Counted from the first letter of the stretch, positions 26,156 to 36,069 are shown. The stretch is 64,000 bases of DNA from Lysinibacillus pakistanensis (GCF_030123245.1 NZ_CP126101.1:2540501-2604500); one strand, 5' to 3'. Notes: generated from the letters alone by a model not told the origin. Translations and numbers: made by a program.

Positions 26156-26730
26156 GCGTTAGTAAATATAGCATTGGATAAATGATAAGTCAATTATTTA
26201 TAGGTCTGAAATCATCTAAATTCAGTTCGAAATAAAAGGTAATAAATGGAAAATATTTTAAATTTCTTAGAGGGGTTCTAGTAAAAATGGGAAGGTATCA
26301 CAGCATTAAAAAAGACAACGACCTAGTGTTGCTTTTATAAAGAGTTTAAAAGTTCTGATACGGTAGCTACTCATAGTTGTTTAAAAGATCATAATCACTA
26401 ATGGAAATATCTTGAACCTTAACTATTCATTTGATGGAGACTCTATAAAAAGGGTTTTCTTAATGAAATTTTTAATGGATAATAATGTTCCTATATGATT
26501 AGATTTTTTTCTTCTATTAACAATGGATAGCAATAAGCTTAAGATTCGGGAAGAAGTTATTAGTATCTGAAGTATCTTTAAAGCTAAACACATTGGATTG
26601 GTTATGTATGGAGGATGCGGGAAGTTCTCTAATTTATTGATGAGATTTCAAGAAAATGTAACTGAAATTAAGTAAAATCAACACTAGTTTAGTTCATACA
26701 AATCCTATACAGCAAACTACTCGTCAATTT
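26156..26730. other. Long intergenic region, no gene seen
   Basis: About 575 bases between the MATE operon promoter and the end of the kinase gene. No frame has both a start with a ribosome site and reasonable length, and no family was recognised. It may hold decayed sequence. Confidence 0.4.
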
Positions 26731-28146
26731 TTATGGCGAGCAGTTTCTTTTGGTAAGCTGTATATGAAATATCGTTTCCTCATAGGGAGTACTGGTCAAT
26801 CGTATATTACCTTGATGTAATGCCACAATTTCTTGGACAATTGACAGTCCAATCCCAAGACCCTCACCTTGTCTTCCTTGATCGCTACGATAAAACCGTT
26901 CGAAGACTCGCTGCTGTTCTTCTAGTGCAATTCCTTGTCCTTTATCTTTTATGGTAATCCATACTTCATTCTGATGTTCTATAAGTGCCACACCAAGATA
27001 GTAACCCTCTTTGCCGTAGCGAATGGCATTGTCAACTAAGTTACGAATAGCTCGCTCAATCAATGCAGCATCTATCTGCATCAAAATATCAGCATCCTCA
27101 ATATCAATATCCACATGGTAATCTTGACCATCTAACAATAATAAATAATCGGCTATAATCTTCCGTAATATTTCAGATAAATTATGTGGTGCCAGTTGCA
27201 ATGTCAATACATTGGTATTTTGTTTAGTGATATCTAGTAATTGGTCGAGCAGGCGATCCATATAGCGGGAGCGCTGCAAAATTATTTTAGCACTGGCTTT
27301 AAGCTCTCGTTCATCCTTATATAATCCGCTACGAATCGTTTCAGCATAGCCTAAAATCATTGTTAAGGGTGTGCGTAAATCATGAGAAAGATTAGACAAT
27401 AATTGCTTTCGTCTATTTTCGAATTGTTCAATTTCAACAACCTGACTATGAATACGTTGTACCATCGAATTATAATGCTGAGAAAGTTGCCCTATTTCAT
27501 CCTTTGTCTCATCCTCTAGTACAATACTATTACTTTGAAGATTGACTTGGGAGAGAGCGTTATTTAGCTTACTAATGCGTCGATTCATCCAAGAAAAAAA
27601 CCAAATGGCAAGTAAATAGGGCACTATAAAAGCTGTGAGTATAGGAAGGAGTAATGAAACAAGTACCTTTGATGTGCGTATAAAGAAATAAAATTGCCCC
27701 TGTTTCATTGCCTGGCTTGGAAGGCTTATTAATAGATAGTAGCTTTGCTGGTCTAGCATGATGCTATAAATAAAACTGATATTTTCATCTTCTGCCCAAA
27801 GATTGCTTGGCATATTTAGAAAACGGTCTGCTAATTTCGAGAAATCATAATCATCTAAATCACCAGAAGTATCATAAATCTTTGTACCATCAGGTTGAAT
27901 CCATGCAAAGTGAATTGCTGTATGTTCCTTATGAAGGGAATCCAATATCGGTTTTATTTCCTGCGACCCTCCTGTCCCTTTTTGGCGAATTGTTGCAATG
28001 ATATCTTCAGATAAGGCATTTAATTTGTTTAAATTGTAGCCCTTATCCAAAATACTTCCTACTACTAAGCTCAATGCAATAAAAATAATAATGCTGCCAA
28101 AGATACTGATAATCATAAGAAGCCAAAGTTTTGTTCGATTTTTCAA
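26731..28146 (-). CDS. Sensor histidine kinase
   Basis: A 471-residue membrane kinase. Helices lie at about 8-30 and 165-187, with an extracellular sensor between them and a HAMP linker after. HisKA has the phospho-accepting His in NLSHDLRTPLTMIL (about residue 254). The ATPase N, G1 and G2 boxes are seen as RNLVDNAIRY, KDKGQGI and GLGIGLSIV. Its start overlaps the regulator stop by four bases, so the pair is co-translated. It likely acts on the divergent SLH gene through its partner (inferred). Confidence 0.93.
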   Translation of the reverse strand: MKNRTKLWLLMIISIFGSIIIFIALSLVVGSILDKGYNLNKLNALSEDIIATIRQKGTGGSQEIKPILDSLHKEHTAIHFAWIQPDGTKIYDTSGDLDDYDFSKLADRFLNMPSNLWAEDENISFIYSIMLDQQSYYLLISLPSQAMKQGQFYFFIRTSKVLVSLLLPILTAFIVPYLLAIWFFSWMNRRISKLNNALSQVNLQSNSIVLEDETKDEIGQLSQHYNSMVQRIHSQVVEIEQFENRRKQLLSNLSHDLRTPLTMILGYAETIRSGLYKDERELKASAKIILQRSRYMDRLLDQLLDITKQNTNVLTLQLAPHNLSEILRKIIADYLLLLDGQDYHVDIDIEDADILMQIDAALIERAIRNLVDNAIRYGKEGYYLGVALIEHQNEVWITIKDKGQGIALEEQQRVFERFYRSDQGRQGEGLGIGLSIVQEIVALHQGNIRLTSTPYEETIFHIQLTKRNCSP

Positions 28147-28823
28147 AATTCATCACCTGAAAACTGATAACCAACACCACGAATGCTACGAATGGAATGG
28201 TGACCTGTCATTTGTTCAAGTATTTTACGAAGACGACTGATAAAAACACTTAAATTGTTATCATCATAATGTTCATGCTGCCAAATATGTTGATAGATTT
28301 CCCTTTTTGTTAGTACACGATCAACATTTCGCATTAATAATTGGAGTAGCTGACATTCTACTGTCGTCAACCTTTGTTTTTGTCCATCATAATGTAGCAT
28401 CGACTTGTCCATTTCAAGCACTAACTTGTTTAAACGTATACGATCAGAGTGATATTTGATGGAATGTCGTCTCAATTGGGCCTGTACGCGTGCAACAAGC
28501 TCAATAGGACTAAATGGCTTTGTCACATAATCGTCCGCACCTAATCCAAGTACCGTAATTTTATCTTCAACTTCTCTTCTAGCACTTAACACAATAACAA
28601 GCGGCTGTAAATGTTCTTCTTTTAAATAGTGTAGTACCTCAAATCCATCACCATTCGCCATCATCAAATCCAGGATAATCATGTCAAATGACTTTTGCTG
28701 CAATTGTCCAATGGCATCTTGTCCTGATGCAGCCTCTATCACTTTTATATGTGCATTTTCTAAATGTAGTCGGATTAATTGGCGAATACTGCTCTCATCA
28801 TCAATAATTAGAATTTGATTCAT
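28143..28823 (-). CDS. OmpR-family response regulator
   Basis: A 226-residue regulator. The receiver domain has DDE near the N-terminus, phospho-acceptor Asp in MIILDLMMANGDG (about residue 53) and the Lys in DYVTKPFSP; the C-terminal winged helix ends SVFISRLRKIL...SIRGVGYQF. It is the first gene of a two-component operon and divergent from the SLH protein gene. CATTAAG repeats 11 bases apart in the shared promoter are a likely binding site. Confidence 0.93.
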   Translation of the reverse strand: MNQILIIDDESSIRQLIRLHLENAHIKVIEAASGQDAIGQLQQKSFDMIILDLMMANGDGFEVLHYLKEEHLQPLVIVLSARREVEDKITVLGLGADDYVTKPFSPIELVARVQAQLRRHSIKYHSDRIRLNKLVLEMDKSMLHYDGQKQRLTTVECQLLQLLMRNVDRVLTKREIYQHIWQHEHYDDNNLSVFISRLRKILEQMTGHHSIRSIRGVGYQFSGDEF

Positions 28824-28908
28824 CGTTGTTCATCCTCCTCCCAAATCGTATTAAATCTACTTACTATTATAGAAGAAAAAAATCTAATCATATAGGAACT
28901 TTATTATC

Positions 28909-28926
28909 CATTAAGATTTCATTAAG
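28909..28926 (+). promoter_or_regulatory. Putative response-regulator box (11-bp phased direct repeat)
   Basis: CATTAAG occurs at 28909-28915 and 28920-28926, exactly 11 bases apart, as in PhoP/OmpR-type boxes. It lies between the divergent regulator gene and the SLH gene, about 50 bases before the latter's start. Confidence 0.5.
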
Positions 28927-28976
28927 AAAACCCTTTTTATAGATTGTTAGAATTAAAGGAAAGGAGGAGTAATGAC

Positions 28977-31379
28977 ATGAAAAATAAGTTATTTATTGCA
29001 GGTATGGTGACAACCTTTGCTACGATAGGGGCAGTGTCAGTATTTGAGGCAGCTTCCTTAAAGTTTTCAGATGTGAAAGAGGGGAATAGTCATTATGGGG
29101 CGATAATGGAGCTTTCACAGCGAGGGATTATTCACGGTTATCCTGATAGGACATTTAAGCCAAATGAGGTAGTCACACAAAGCCAAGCAGCAAAAATGGT
29201 GGCAGGGGTAATTGGTTTAAAGGGTAGTGAACAGGAAATAATAGCTACTTTAAAGCAAAAGGGGATTTTGGAGAAGTCGTTCAAGATGAATACACCTGTG
29301 ACGCGCTATCAAATGGCAACGATGATTACGAAGGCTTTACAGTTACCTACTTCTGATACAATCACAAACACATTTACTGATGTAGCGACAGAAAATCAAC
29401 AAGCAGTAGAAACATTATTTGCAAACCATATTACAACTGGTACAACAGCAACTACATTTAGTGGAGAAAAATTTGTGACGAGAGGGCAGTTGGCATCATT
29501 TATTATTCGGGCAGAGCAACGGAATATGGTTGAAATTATGGAGGCGAAATTAACAATTGAAGCCATTCAACAAGGGAAATTAACAGCAGCAGGACGAGAA
29601 TGGACAGTGGCGAAAAACGTACAAATATTGCTAAACGAGCAAAATGCGCAAGCCTTAACTGGGGGACGTATACAGGTAGTAATCATCGATGGTCAAATTG
29701 TTGATATTTTGGCTATTGCATTAAATACATCAGGTGCTAAGGGAAAGAATGTCGTATTTGATGGTGCGAACAGTACGTTTGCAGGAAATTTATTCGTTAA
29801 TGCAGATTTTGTGGAGCTGAAAAATATAACAGTCACTCAAAATATCTTCGTTACACCAAAAGCATCGACAAACTTGGCAATGAGCAAGCTAAAGGCTGAA
29901 AATTTCACCATTATATATGATCAACAGTCAACTGTGACGGCTTCCTTAACAAAGGTTAAACTTGCTAATACGATAGATACTGTGTTCGAAATATCTACTG
30001 CAGGTTCTTCTGCATTGAACATGTATGTATTACCATATAATCCACAAGATGATGTAACAGGAAAACTAGCACAACTATCAGGCTTAGGTGTTTTGGATGG
30101 AACGAGCGATAATCATTTTGCACCTACAGCTTCAATAACAAGACAGGATTTCGCAACGGTATTTGGATGGGCGATAGGTGAAAGCGACACGACATTCTTT
30201 GGAACGACAACAGCTTTTTCAGATGTCATCATAGGTGATTGGACAGCTAGTTTTGTTAAGATAGCAAATGAGAAGGGTTTCGTTATGGCAGATGATGATT
30301 TACCAAGCAGTCAAATAACAAAAGAGCAATTAGCTGATATTGTGGTTAGTGTAGCCCCACGTCAAAATGAAAGTTTTACGGGTTTTAAGAAGAATCAAAA
30401 ATCGAAACTAATTACTTTTACAGGCGATTTTACAGTAGATCAATTTGTGTTTGTTGACCCAAGAGAACATGGCATATTATCGCGTTCCAATGTACGTTTA
30501 AGTGGAAATATGGATGATATCGTGAATCGACTGACCGCACAAACAAGGGAGGTAGTAGAGTACGGTAACAGCAGTTCCCAAGCACCTACATATATAGAAG
30601 AACTGCATACAAGTATTCGTCTAGCAAAAGAGAAATTGCAATGGATTGAGCAACTTAAACAAAATGGAGTACTTATACTTTCATCAGATGGTAAAGATGT
30701 TCCAGATATTTTAAAAGAAAAGCAATGGATGCCTGAAATGATTGTGGTAGCGTTACAGGCACAAGTGATGGAAGCTGAGAAGCTAGCCAATAGCCAATCG
30801 CTAATACATCAACAAGTTGAACCAATGATCGCTAAACTTAATGGTTTAACAGGAAACATTAAACCGCTAAATGGCTTAAAGGAAATAATTGAAGCACAAC
30901 GAAAATTAGAAAATCAGCAAATTGTTTTAGTGAACGAAGGAGAAATATTCGAGAAAGTAGCTGGCATTCTTGAAGGTACACAGGTGGAATTACGGCAAGA
31001 GCAAATTAAACTTGAGGGGAATCAAGTAAGAATCACATTACACGAGGCCATTGAATGTTTAGATCCAAGTACAATGACAATGGTTCAGTTTATTCCAGTA
31101 ATCACAGCACAGCTAACAATTGTCCGAAATATTACGATTACAGACATGCAATGGACGAATGATAGTCTACTACTGACAACTACTGCAGATAGTGCCCAGC
31201 TAACTATTGGTACAGAACTAACATTTATATTACAAGGTGGGCAAACCCTTAGTGGTACTATAGCAACAGGAGATGATGGAAGTGGCATCATTATTCGTTT
31301 TGAAAATATCCCTCCAAACGTTGTTATTACAGCAATTGAAGCAGAGGGTTATCGATTTATTATTTTACCTACAATATAA
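28977..31379 (+). CDS. S-layer homology (SLH) domain surface protein
   Basis: An 800-residue secreted protein: signal peptide MKNKLFIAGMVTTFATIGAV (cleaved about residue 24), then three SLH modules (residues 25-185), seen as LKFSDVKEGNSHYGAIMEL, GIIHGYPDRTFKPNEVVTQSQ and the later TPVTRYQMATMI and VTRGQLASFI. A beta-helix-like region follows, then two more SLH-like modules (about 355-465) and a helical C-terminal half. SLH modules bind pyruvylated wall polymers. The start is the ATG at 28977 after AAGGAGGAG. Internal SLH modules are unusual. It is divergent from a two-component system that may control it. Confidence 0.88.
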   Translation: MKNKLFIAGMVTTFATIGAVSVFEAASLKFSDVKEGNSHYGAIMELSQRGIIHGYPDRTFKPNEVVTQSQAAKMVAGVIGLKGSEQEIIATLKQKGILEKSFKMNTPVTRYQMATMITKALQLPTSDTITNTFTDVATENQQAVETLFANHITTGTTATTFSGEKFVTRGQLASFIIRAEQRNMVEIMEAKLTIEAIQQGKLTAAGREWTVAKNVQILLNEQNAQALTGGRIQVVIIDGQIVDILAIALNTSGAKGKNVVFDGANSTFAGNLFVNADFVELKNITVTQNIFVTPKASTNLAMSKLKAENFTIIYDQQSTVTASLTKVKLANTIDTVFEISTAGSSALNMYVLPYNPQDDVTGKLAQLSGLGVLDGTSDNHFAPTASITRQDFATVFGWAIGESDTTFFGTTTAFSDVIIGDWTASFVKIANEKGFVMADDDLPSSQITKEQLADIVVSVAPRQNESFTGFKKNQKSKLITFTGDFTVDQFVFVDPREHGILSRSNVRLSGNMDDIVNRLTAQTREVVEYGNSSSQAPTYIEELHTSIRLAKEKLQWIEQLKQNGVLILSSDGKDVPDILKEKQWMPEMIVVALQAQVMEAEKLANSQSLIHQQVEPMIAKLNGLTGNIKPLNGLKEIIEAQRKLENQQIVLVNEGEIFEKVAGILEGTQVELRQEQIKLEGNQVRITLHEAIECLDPSTMTMVQFIPVITAQLTIVRNITITDMQWTNDSLLLTTTADSAQLTIGTELTFILQGGQTLSGTIATGDDGSGIIIRFENIPPNVVITAIEAEGYRFIILPTI

Positions 31380-31452
31380 GCAAAGTGGATATTGAATGTC
31401 CTACCAATTTTTTATGCAACTTAAGGAATATCAAATTATCTGTTTCTAACAC

Positions 31453-31500
31453 AAAATCCCACAGAAAAGCTGATAGATTAACTTTTCTGTGGGATTTTGT
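31453..31500 (+). terminator. Terminator after the SLH gene
   Basis: A perfect 17-bp inverted repeat (AAAATCCCACAGAAAAG and its complement). The 3' arm ends in TTTT. Confidence 0.85.
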
Positions 31501-31758
31501 GCTGAGAGATAAATGAATATATTTTTATGTTTAAATGACAAAATTTTCACGTATTTTTCTTCAGTTACTTGAACTAACTTTTTAAACAAGTACTCCTAAG
31601 GCAATCTTATTCTCAAATAAATGCTTATCCCTAAGCTCATAAAAAAGAATGCATCGTAAACGTCAATTTTTCCACTTAATGTTTATAGAATATTTTATTA
31701 AAGATGAATAATGTCAATGATTCTTTGTTTTAAGGCCAGGTATTGCAAACTAAACTTT

Positions 31759-32277
31759 TCACCAAAATAATGAATATTTTCGAGTTTTTATTAAATTGTT
31801 AAATATTAATCCTATCAAGTCGATGATGAGTGCTCCGATTAATACTGGCATCAACAAATAACTCCAGCTATAGCCCCCAACATAATAATGACTGGTTTTG
31901 ATGCAGCTGGTGGATGTATAAATCTGTAATGGCCATTAAAAATATTCCTACACCAACGCCAAGACTTATCCCATATGGATTTGAGCCACATAATGAAAAA
32001 AGACAAGCCCGTGACTTGGTTGTGAAAATGGTGTATACCATACACCGAAAACTAGGACTATATTGGCGCCAAAAGAAGCCATAAGCCAAGGTATATTCAT
32101 ATAGTTGGTTAATAATAGTAAGATGAAAATACATAGCATACGACCAATACAACTAATAAAAGAATCTATAAAAGTAAATTTTGAGGAAGTGTAATTGCTT
32201 CCTCTCATTTTAGAGATATATGTCCAAAAATGGAGGCCCTTACATGCTTTTTTGAACGAACAAAAACTATTTTCCAT
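31759..32277 (-). pseudogene. HPP-family membrane protein gene, multiply frameshifted
   Basis: Three minus-strand frames together encode one HPP-type integral membrane protein: SFISCIGRMLCIFILLLLTN and MASFGANIVLVFGVWYTPFS in the first; SLGVGVGIFLMAITDLYIHQ in the second; FIHPPAASKPVIIMLGAIAG with the family's HPP motif in the third; LLMPVLIGALIIDLIGLIFN back in another frame before the stop at 31759. At least three indels break it. The likely original start is the ATG at 32277 after AAGGGTGAG. HPP proteins include nitrite/nitrate carriers. Confidence 0.8.
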
Positions 32278-32558
32278 CTTTCTCACCCTTGTAAAATTTT
32301 TCACTTTATGCAGCGGTCGTTAGTACACTCTCTGAATAATGATAGAGCCCCTGGCGAATGTCACGGATTTTGAAGAGGAGTTTTGCGAGCTCGAGAAAAA
32401 TTTGGACACAATTAAACTAGGGCGTAAATTACTATTATTTTAATTTTACAGGTGATGAAAGAAGTAGTACATGCAACCTTTTAAACCTAAATATGGTAAT
32501 ATCAAAGTAAAAGTATTGTAAAATAAGCATATAATCAAATTACTTAAGGAGAAGTACA

Positions 32559-33098
32559 ATGAAACGGAAAAAACTTATTGGCTTAGTAGTATCACTAACA
32601 ATAGTAGTTTTATTAATAGGTGTTACCTTAAAAGATGAAGTTTTCAAAGAAGAGCTAAAACCTGCGATGATAGAATTAGCGAATGGCTCAAAAAAAATTG
32701 TCTATGATACAAAACTAATGAATTTTGATAAAACGTCAACAACATTTGAAAAATACAAGGGGAAAGTTTTGGTTGTTAATTTTTGGGCATCGTGGTGTGG
32801 TCCTTGTCAGGATGAAGTACCAGATTTAAAAGCATTTTATAATCAAAAAGGAGATAATGTGGAGTTGTTAGCCATTAATGCAACTGCTAATGATAGTTAT
32901 AATAGTGTATTGAAATTTTTAGAGAATTACAAACTGAATTTTCCCATCTTTCTTGATGGAGATGGCACACTCCAAAAATCATTTGAAGTCATCAATTATC
33001 CGACAACTTTTATCTTTGATGCGGAAGGCGCTTTAAAATACACTATCAAAGGTCAAACCAATCAACAGGAATTGAAAAAAGTTATTTCAGAAATTTAA
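32559..33098 (+). CDS. TlpA/ResA-type membrane-anchored thioredoxin
   Basis: A 179-residue protein with an N-terminal membrane anchor (residues 5-24) and an extracytoplasmic thioredoxin fold with WASWCGPCQDEVPDL as the redox-active CxxC and the cis-Pro in NYPTTFIF. Family members reduce apocytochrome c Cys residues or other exported thiols. AAGGAGAAGTACA precedes the ATG. It is a single-gene unit; no ccdA or res genes lie next to it, so its exact partner is unknown. Confidence 0.9.
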   Translation: MKRKKLIGLVVSLTIVVLLIGVTLKDEVFKEELKPAMIELANGSKKIVYDTKLMNFDKTSTTFEKYKGKVLVVNFWASWCGPCQDEVPDLKAFYNQKGDNVELLAINATANDSYNSVLKFLENYKLNFPIFLDGDGTLQKSFEVINYPTTFIFDAEGALKYTIKGQTNQQELKKVISEI

Positions 33099-33272
33099 CT
33101 TAAACATACATAAGAGTTTAAAGAGTAATCTATCCATGTAATTAAACAAATACCAAAAAGAGCCTGGAACTTTATCTATAATTGATTTATTAACAGAAAA
33201 ATTCAAAAAATGAAACTTTATTTACATTCACTCGTAGAATAAACAAGCGTACTCAAGAACAGGGGGAGATAT

Positions 33273-33611
33273 ATGAAGACTAAAAATTTAATGATTATGA
33301 TGATAACACTTATAGTAGAGGTAATCATTACATATTATATTGCCTCATTTTTCTCCGTTCGTTTAATTGAGGTTATGTTTTTTACAGGTATCTTTTTTGC
33401 TGGTACCATCTACTACTTTTCAAGCGGTGGAGGAGCTATATCTAGGCTTTTTAACGCTCAGGTAAGTGGTCAAACAGGTTTAATTCAGCAAAACGAGCGC
33501 TTTACTGTTAAAGTTGGTCCAGTGTTCTGGGCTTCAGTTGTATTTTTTTTAGTAGGCTTAGTATTTTTTATCTTATTAATTATGGGGGTTATACCACCTC
33601 AAAATATGTAA
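33273..33611 (+). CDS. Three-helix membrane protein of unknown function
   Basis: A 112-residue protein with membrane helices at about 5-22, 29-48 and 84-106 and a polar cytoplasmic-type loop SRLFNAQVSGQTGLIQQNER. AGGGGGAG precedes the ATG. The next gene follows by 23 bases, so the two are probably co-transcribed. No family named. Confidence 0.7.
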   Translation: MKTKNLMIMMITLIVEVIITYYIASFFSVRLIEVMFFTGIFFAGTIYYFSSGGGAISRLFNAQVSGQTGLIQQNERFTVKVGPVFWASVVFFLVGLVFFILLIMGVIPPQNM

Positions 33612-33634
33612 AAACCACTTTATGGAGGATATGA

Positions 33635-33844
33635 ATGATTAATAAAAAATATTTAAATGGAGTCATTTGGCTTTTGCTCATTATTTTGTTAGGAATTTCC
33701 TTTATGATAAATGTAACTCATTATTTTAATACAAAGGAAATAGATACAGCTAGTTCCCTATGTTATGAAAAGGGTGGCAATGTCATATTGAAAATTTATA
33801 ATAATTTAACAAGTGAATATTATTTCTCTTGTGAAAAAAAATAA
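33635..33844 (+). CDS. Small single-helix membrane protein
   Basis: A 69-residue protein with one N-terminal membrane helix (about 9-28) and an outside tail with two Cys (LCYEKGG and FSCEKK) that could form a disulfide. TGGAGG precedes the ATG. It is likely in an operon with the preceding membrane protein. Function unknown. Confidence 0.6.
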   Translation: MINKKYLNGVIWLLLIILLGISFMINVTHYFNTKEIDTASSLCYEKGGNVILKIYNNLTSEYYFSCEKK

Positions 33845-33970
33845 TCTAACAGAAACAATGTAAATAACTATACAATGGGCTAATACCTGTTTAGAATTTG
33901 TTCAGAACAATTTGATACACTAGCCATGTAATCATAAACAAACACACAACACACAACACAACACAAAAAA

Positions 33971-34006
33971 AAACCTGGCTTTCGCAAAAAAAGCTAGGTT
34001 TTTTTG
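33971..34006 (+). terminator. Terminator after the small membrane protein pair
   Basis: An A/T-flanked stem AAACCTGGCTTT/AAAGCTAGGTTT with one G-U pair and a T-run after. Confidence 0.85.
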
Positions 34007-34052
34007 TGTTTAAGCTTTTACAATGCTAAAAGATTAGTCGGAGGGACATAGT

Positions 34053-34358
34053 ATGAGACAAGAGGAAATGATAAAGACTGTAAAAATGTACAGTTTTGTT
34101 TTATTTACTGTAATTTTAATCTGCATTGGCTCTATGCTATTATTCAATAGTGTTGACATGGGGGCCAATTCTGCAAATGGCTATTTAAATACAGCAATGG
34201 GTGGTTTTATGGATACAGAGAGTTTCCTTGTTATACAAAAGGGCTATATTTTTTCTTATCTCATAGTTGGAGGAATTTTCTTATTGGTGGGTCTTTTATT
34301 TTTTTGTATATTCCTTTATAAATTCTTATTAAAAGACATCGACTTAGATAAATTGTAA
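34053..34358 (+). CDS. Small two-helix membrane protein
   Basis: A 101-residue protein with membrane helices at about 13-32 and 67-90 and an extracytoplasmic loop between them (NSVDMGANSANGYLNTAMGG). CGGAGGGACATAGT precedes the ATG. Single gene, no family recognised. Confidence 0.65.
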   Translation: MRQEEMIKTVKMYSFVLFTVILICIGSMLLFNSVDMGANSANGYLNTAMGGFMDTESFLVIQKGYIFSYLIVGGIFLLVGLLFFCIFLYKFLLKDIDLDKL

Positions 34359-34411
34359 AAGGTGCAGGTCAATAGATCATAAAGTCTAAAGACAGCACCT
34401 TCCATTCGTTG

Positions 34412-34657
34412 TTAATGGAAATATTTTTCTACACGCTGAAGAATTTCGTCAGCAGAAAGGCCATTCGCATCAATGACTGGTCCTGCAAGTACTGGATCAC
34501 TAATGCCCATAACATCCTTGTCTTGACCTGTGATGACGCAAGCATCACATCGTTTAGCGTCCTCTTCATTTCGCAGTTGAATAACTTCATATCCTTTTGC
34601 CTTTAAAGCTTGCTCCACGTTCGATAATGATTGTTCTACACCAATTATTCTAGACAT
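34412..34657 (-). CDS. YkuS-family (UPF0180) protein
   Basis: An 81-residue protein matching the YkuS/UPF0180 family: start [20 protein letters not shown], a central [16 protein letters not shown] and the later [12 protein letters not shown]. It is cytoplasmic and of unknown role. GGAGGTGGAAGAATA precedes the ATG. The two close Cys residues in CDAC are as in the family. Confidence 0.88.
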   Translation of the reverse strand: MSRIIGVEQSLSNVEQALKAKGYEVIQLRNEEDAKRCDACVITGQDKDVMGISDPVLAGPVIDANGLSADEILQRVEKYFH

Positions 34658-34745
34658 TATTCTTCCACCTCCTATATGTAATGTGCCATATAGGATTGCT
34701 AATTATTCACTGATTTAATGAAAAATCTTAAAATTTCATGAATAA

Positions 34746-34790
34746 AGGCTCAAGTTTTATCTATAATGATAAAACTAAAGCCTATTTTTT
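34746..34790 (-). terminator. Terminator between the YjcZ-type and YkuS genes
   Basis: Stem AGGCT..AGTTTTATC paired with GATAAAACT..AGCCT, with a short loop. T-rich bases follow on either strand. Confidence 0.65.
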
Positions 34791-34817
34791 ATTTAATAGT
34801 TGGAAATGTTGATGTGA

Positions 34818-34958
34818 TTAATAAAGGAAGCTAGCGCCAACGATTATTAAAAGAATGAATAGTACAACAATTAGAACGAATGTAGAGCCATAACCATAGC
34901 CAGTATTGCCCCCACAGCAGGCATTATTCCAACTACCTACATTTCCTGAATATCCCAT
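34818..34958 (-). CDS. YjcZ-type sporulation-associated small membrane protein
   Basis: A 46-residue protein: a Gly/Asn/Cys/Tyr-rich N-terminal half (NNACCGGNTGYGYG) and one membrane helix (FVLIVVLFILLIIVGASF) ending in LY. This is the YjcZ/YtzL-like layout abundant in Bacillaceae and linked to spores. A perfect AAAGGAGG site precedes the ATG. Confidence 0.85.
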   Translation of the reverse strand: MGYSGNVGSWNNACCGGNTGYGYGSTFVLIVVLFILLIIVGASFLY

Positions 34959-35186
34959 AGGAAATACCTCCTTTCTATCATCTATAATATGCCTTGTTGT
35001 AGAAAGGAGGCGTGTTATTTATCCAATTAAAAAATCTGAAAGCGTAAGTATTTTATGGAATAACTAATAGCTGATGAATAGTCAGACAATGTTTAAAATT
35101 TTGCATTACACTACTATTATGTTGAAATTATAGTTGTAGGTAGTGAAGTACCTTATAATAAATAAAAAAACAGCTTTTTCTACATA

Positions 35187-35648
35187 TTAAATATTCAATA
35201 ATTGTTTTTTCTTTGCTTCAAATTCCTCTTTAGTCAAAATACCTGCATCCATTAGTTTTTTCATCTTTAAAATTTCATCTGCTGCACTTTGTGAAGTGAT
35301 AGAAGGAAATGAACTCTCATGTCGTTTCATTTCAATTAACTTTATTAATTCTTTTGCCTTTTTTAGCTCTCTTTTAAAAAAGGTTATAGAGTTTTCATCT
35401 TTGATAGCTGCCGATGTACCGCCTTTGGTTTCATTCGAACCCGAATAGGCAAATTGGATATATCCTGTAGTTAAACCAGGTTCTTTAAATTGAATAGCAG
35501 AGATGGATTTAATGGGTATGGATTTTTCTCCCTTCGAGCCCCCTTTATTGATAAAATTTGAGAACCCTTTTGGTTGAATTTTAACTGTATAATCATCTAC
35601 TTTTACAATAAACTTCCCATTTGATTTAAATTCAAAAGCTTGAGTCAT
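35187..35648 (-). CDS. DUF4429/PH-like protein with a C-terminal SHOCT domain
   Basis: A 153-residue cytoplasmic protein. Residues 1-95 form a beta-rich PH-like domain (FIVKVDDYTVKIQPKG then SIPIKSISAIQFKEPG). The last 30 are a SHOCT domain (ADEILKMKKLMDAGILTKEE, then FEAKKKQLL), an oligomerisation module. Such proteins may sense lipids or membrane proteins; function unproven. AAGGGAGGGG precedes the ATG. Confidence 0.8.
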   Translation of the reverse strand: MTQAFEFKSNGKFIVKVDDYTVKIQPKGFSNFINKGGSKGEKSIPIKSISAIQFKEPGLTTGYIQFAYSGSNETKGGTSAAIKDENSITFFKRELKKAKELIKLIEMKRHESSFPSITSQSAADEILKMKKLMDAGILTKEEFEAKKKQLLNI

Positions 35649-35855
35649 TTTTCCCCTCCCTTTTAGAAAAAACAGCTTTATAAAAAGTTTTAAATGCCTT
35701 TCATTATTATAAATATGCTTAAATTTATGTGGAAATTTCCAATTATAAATGGATTTTTAATGATTAGCTACTTGATGATCTTACTCTAAACTTATTTTTT
35801 CCTGCATCGTTAGTGAATTAGAAATTTAAAAACAACAGTAAGAGGAAATAAAAAT

Positions 35856-36050
35856 CTGAGAACCTTTATTCAATTCCCTAAACCAACGAAAAAATCCATG
35901 ATATTCAGTGCCTTTTCTAGTGGTATTATCAGTAGTGTTATTGTGATATATGGATTTTTTTTCAGCAGTATATGGATGCTGTTTGTCGGTGGGATTGGAA
36001 TAATAAGCAGTGTCTTCATATATCTACATAGTGTGAAAATGATTAAATAG
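35856..36050 (+). CDS. Small membrane protein with a probable CTG start
   Basis: An open frame of 64 codons ends at 36050 and reads (L)RTFIQFPKPTKKSMIFSA, then two membrane helices (SGIISSVIVIYGFFFSSIW and MLFVGGIGIISSVFIYL). No ATG, GTG or TTG lies at its head; AGAGG at 35841-35845 is ten bases before a CTG at 35856. The first in-frame ATG is at 35898. A terminator follows directly at 36070, which supports a real transcript. It may otherwise be a gene with a damaged start. Confidence 0.5.
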   Translation: MRTFIQFPKPTKKSMIFSAFSSGIISSVIVIYGFFFSSIWMLFVGGIGIISSVFIYLHSVKMIK

Positions 36051-36069
36051 GAACCTTATCTTAGACCTT

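Noticed and set aside
33935..33970. ACACAACACAACAC low-complexity run
   Set aside because: Short simple sequence leading into a terminator; no periodic unit long enough to suggest function.
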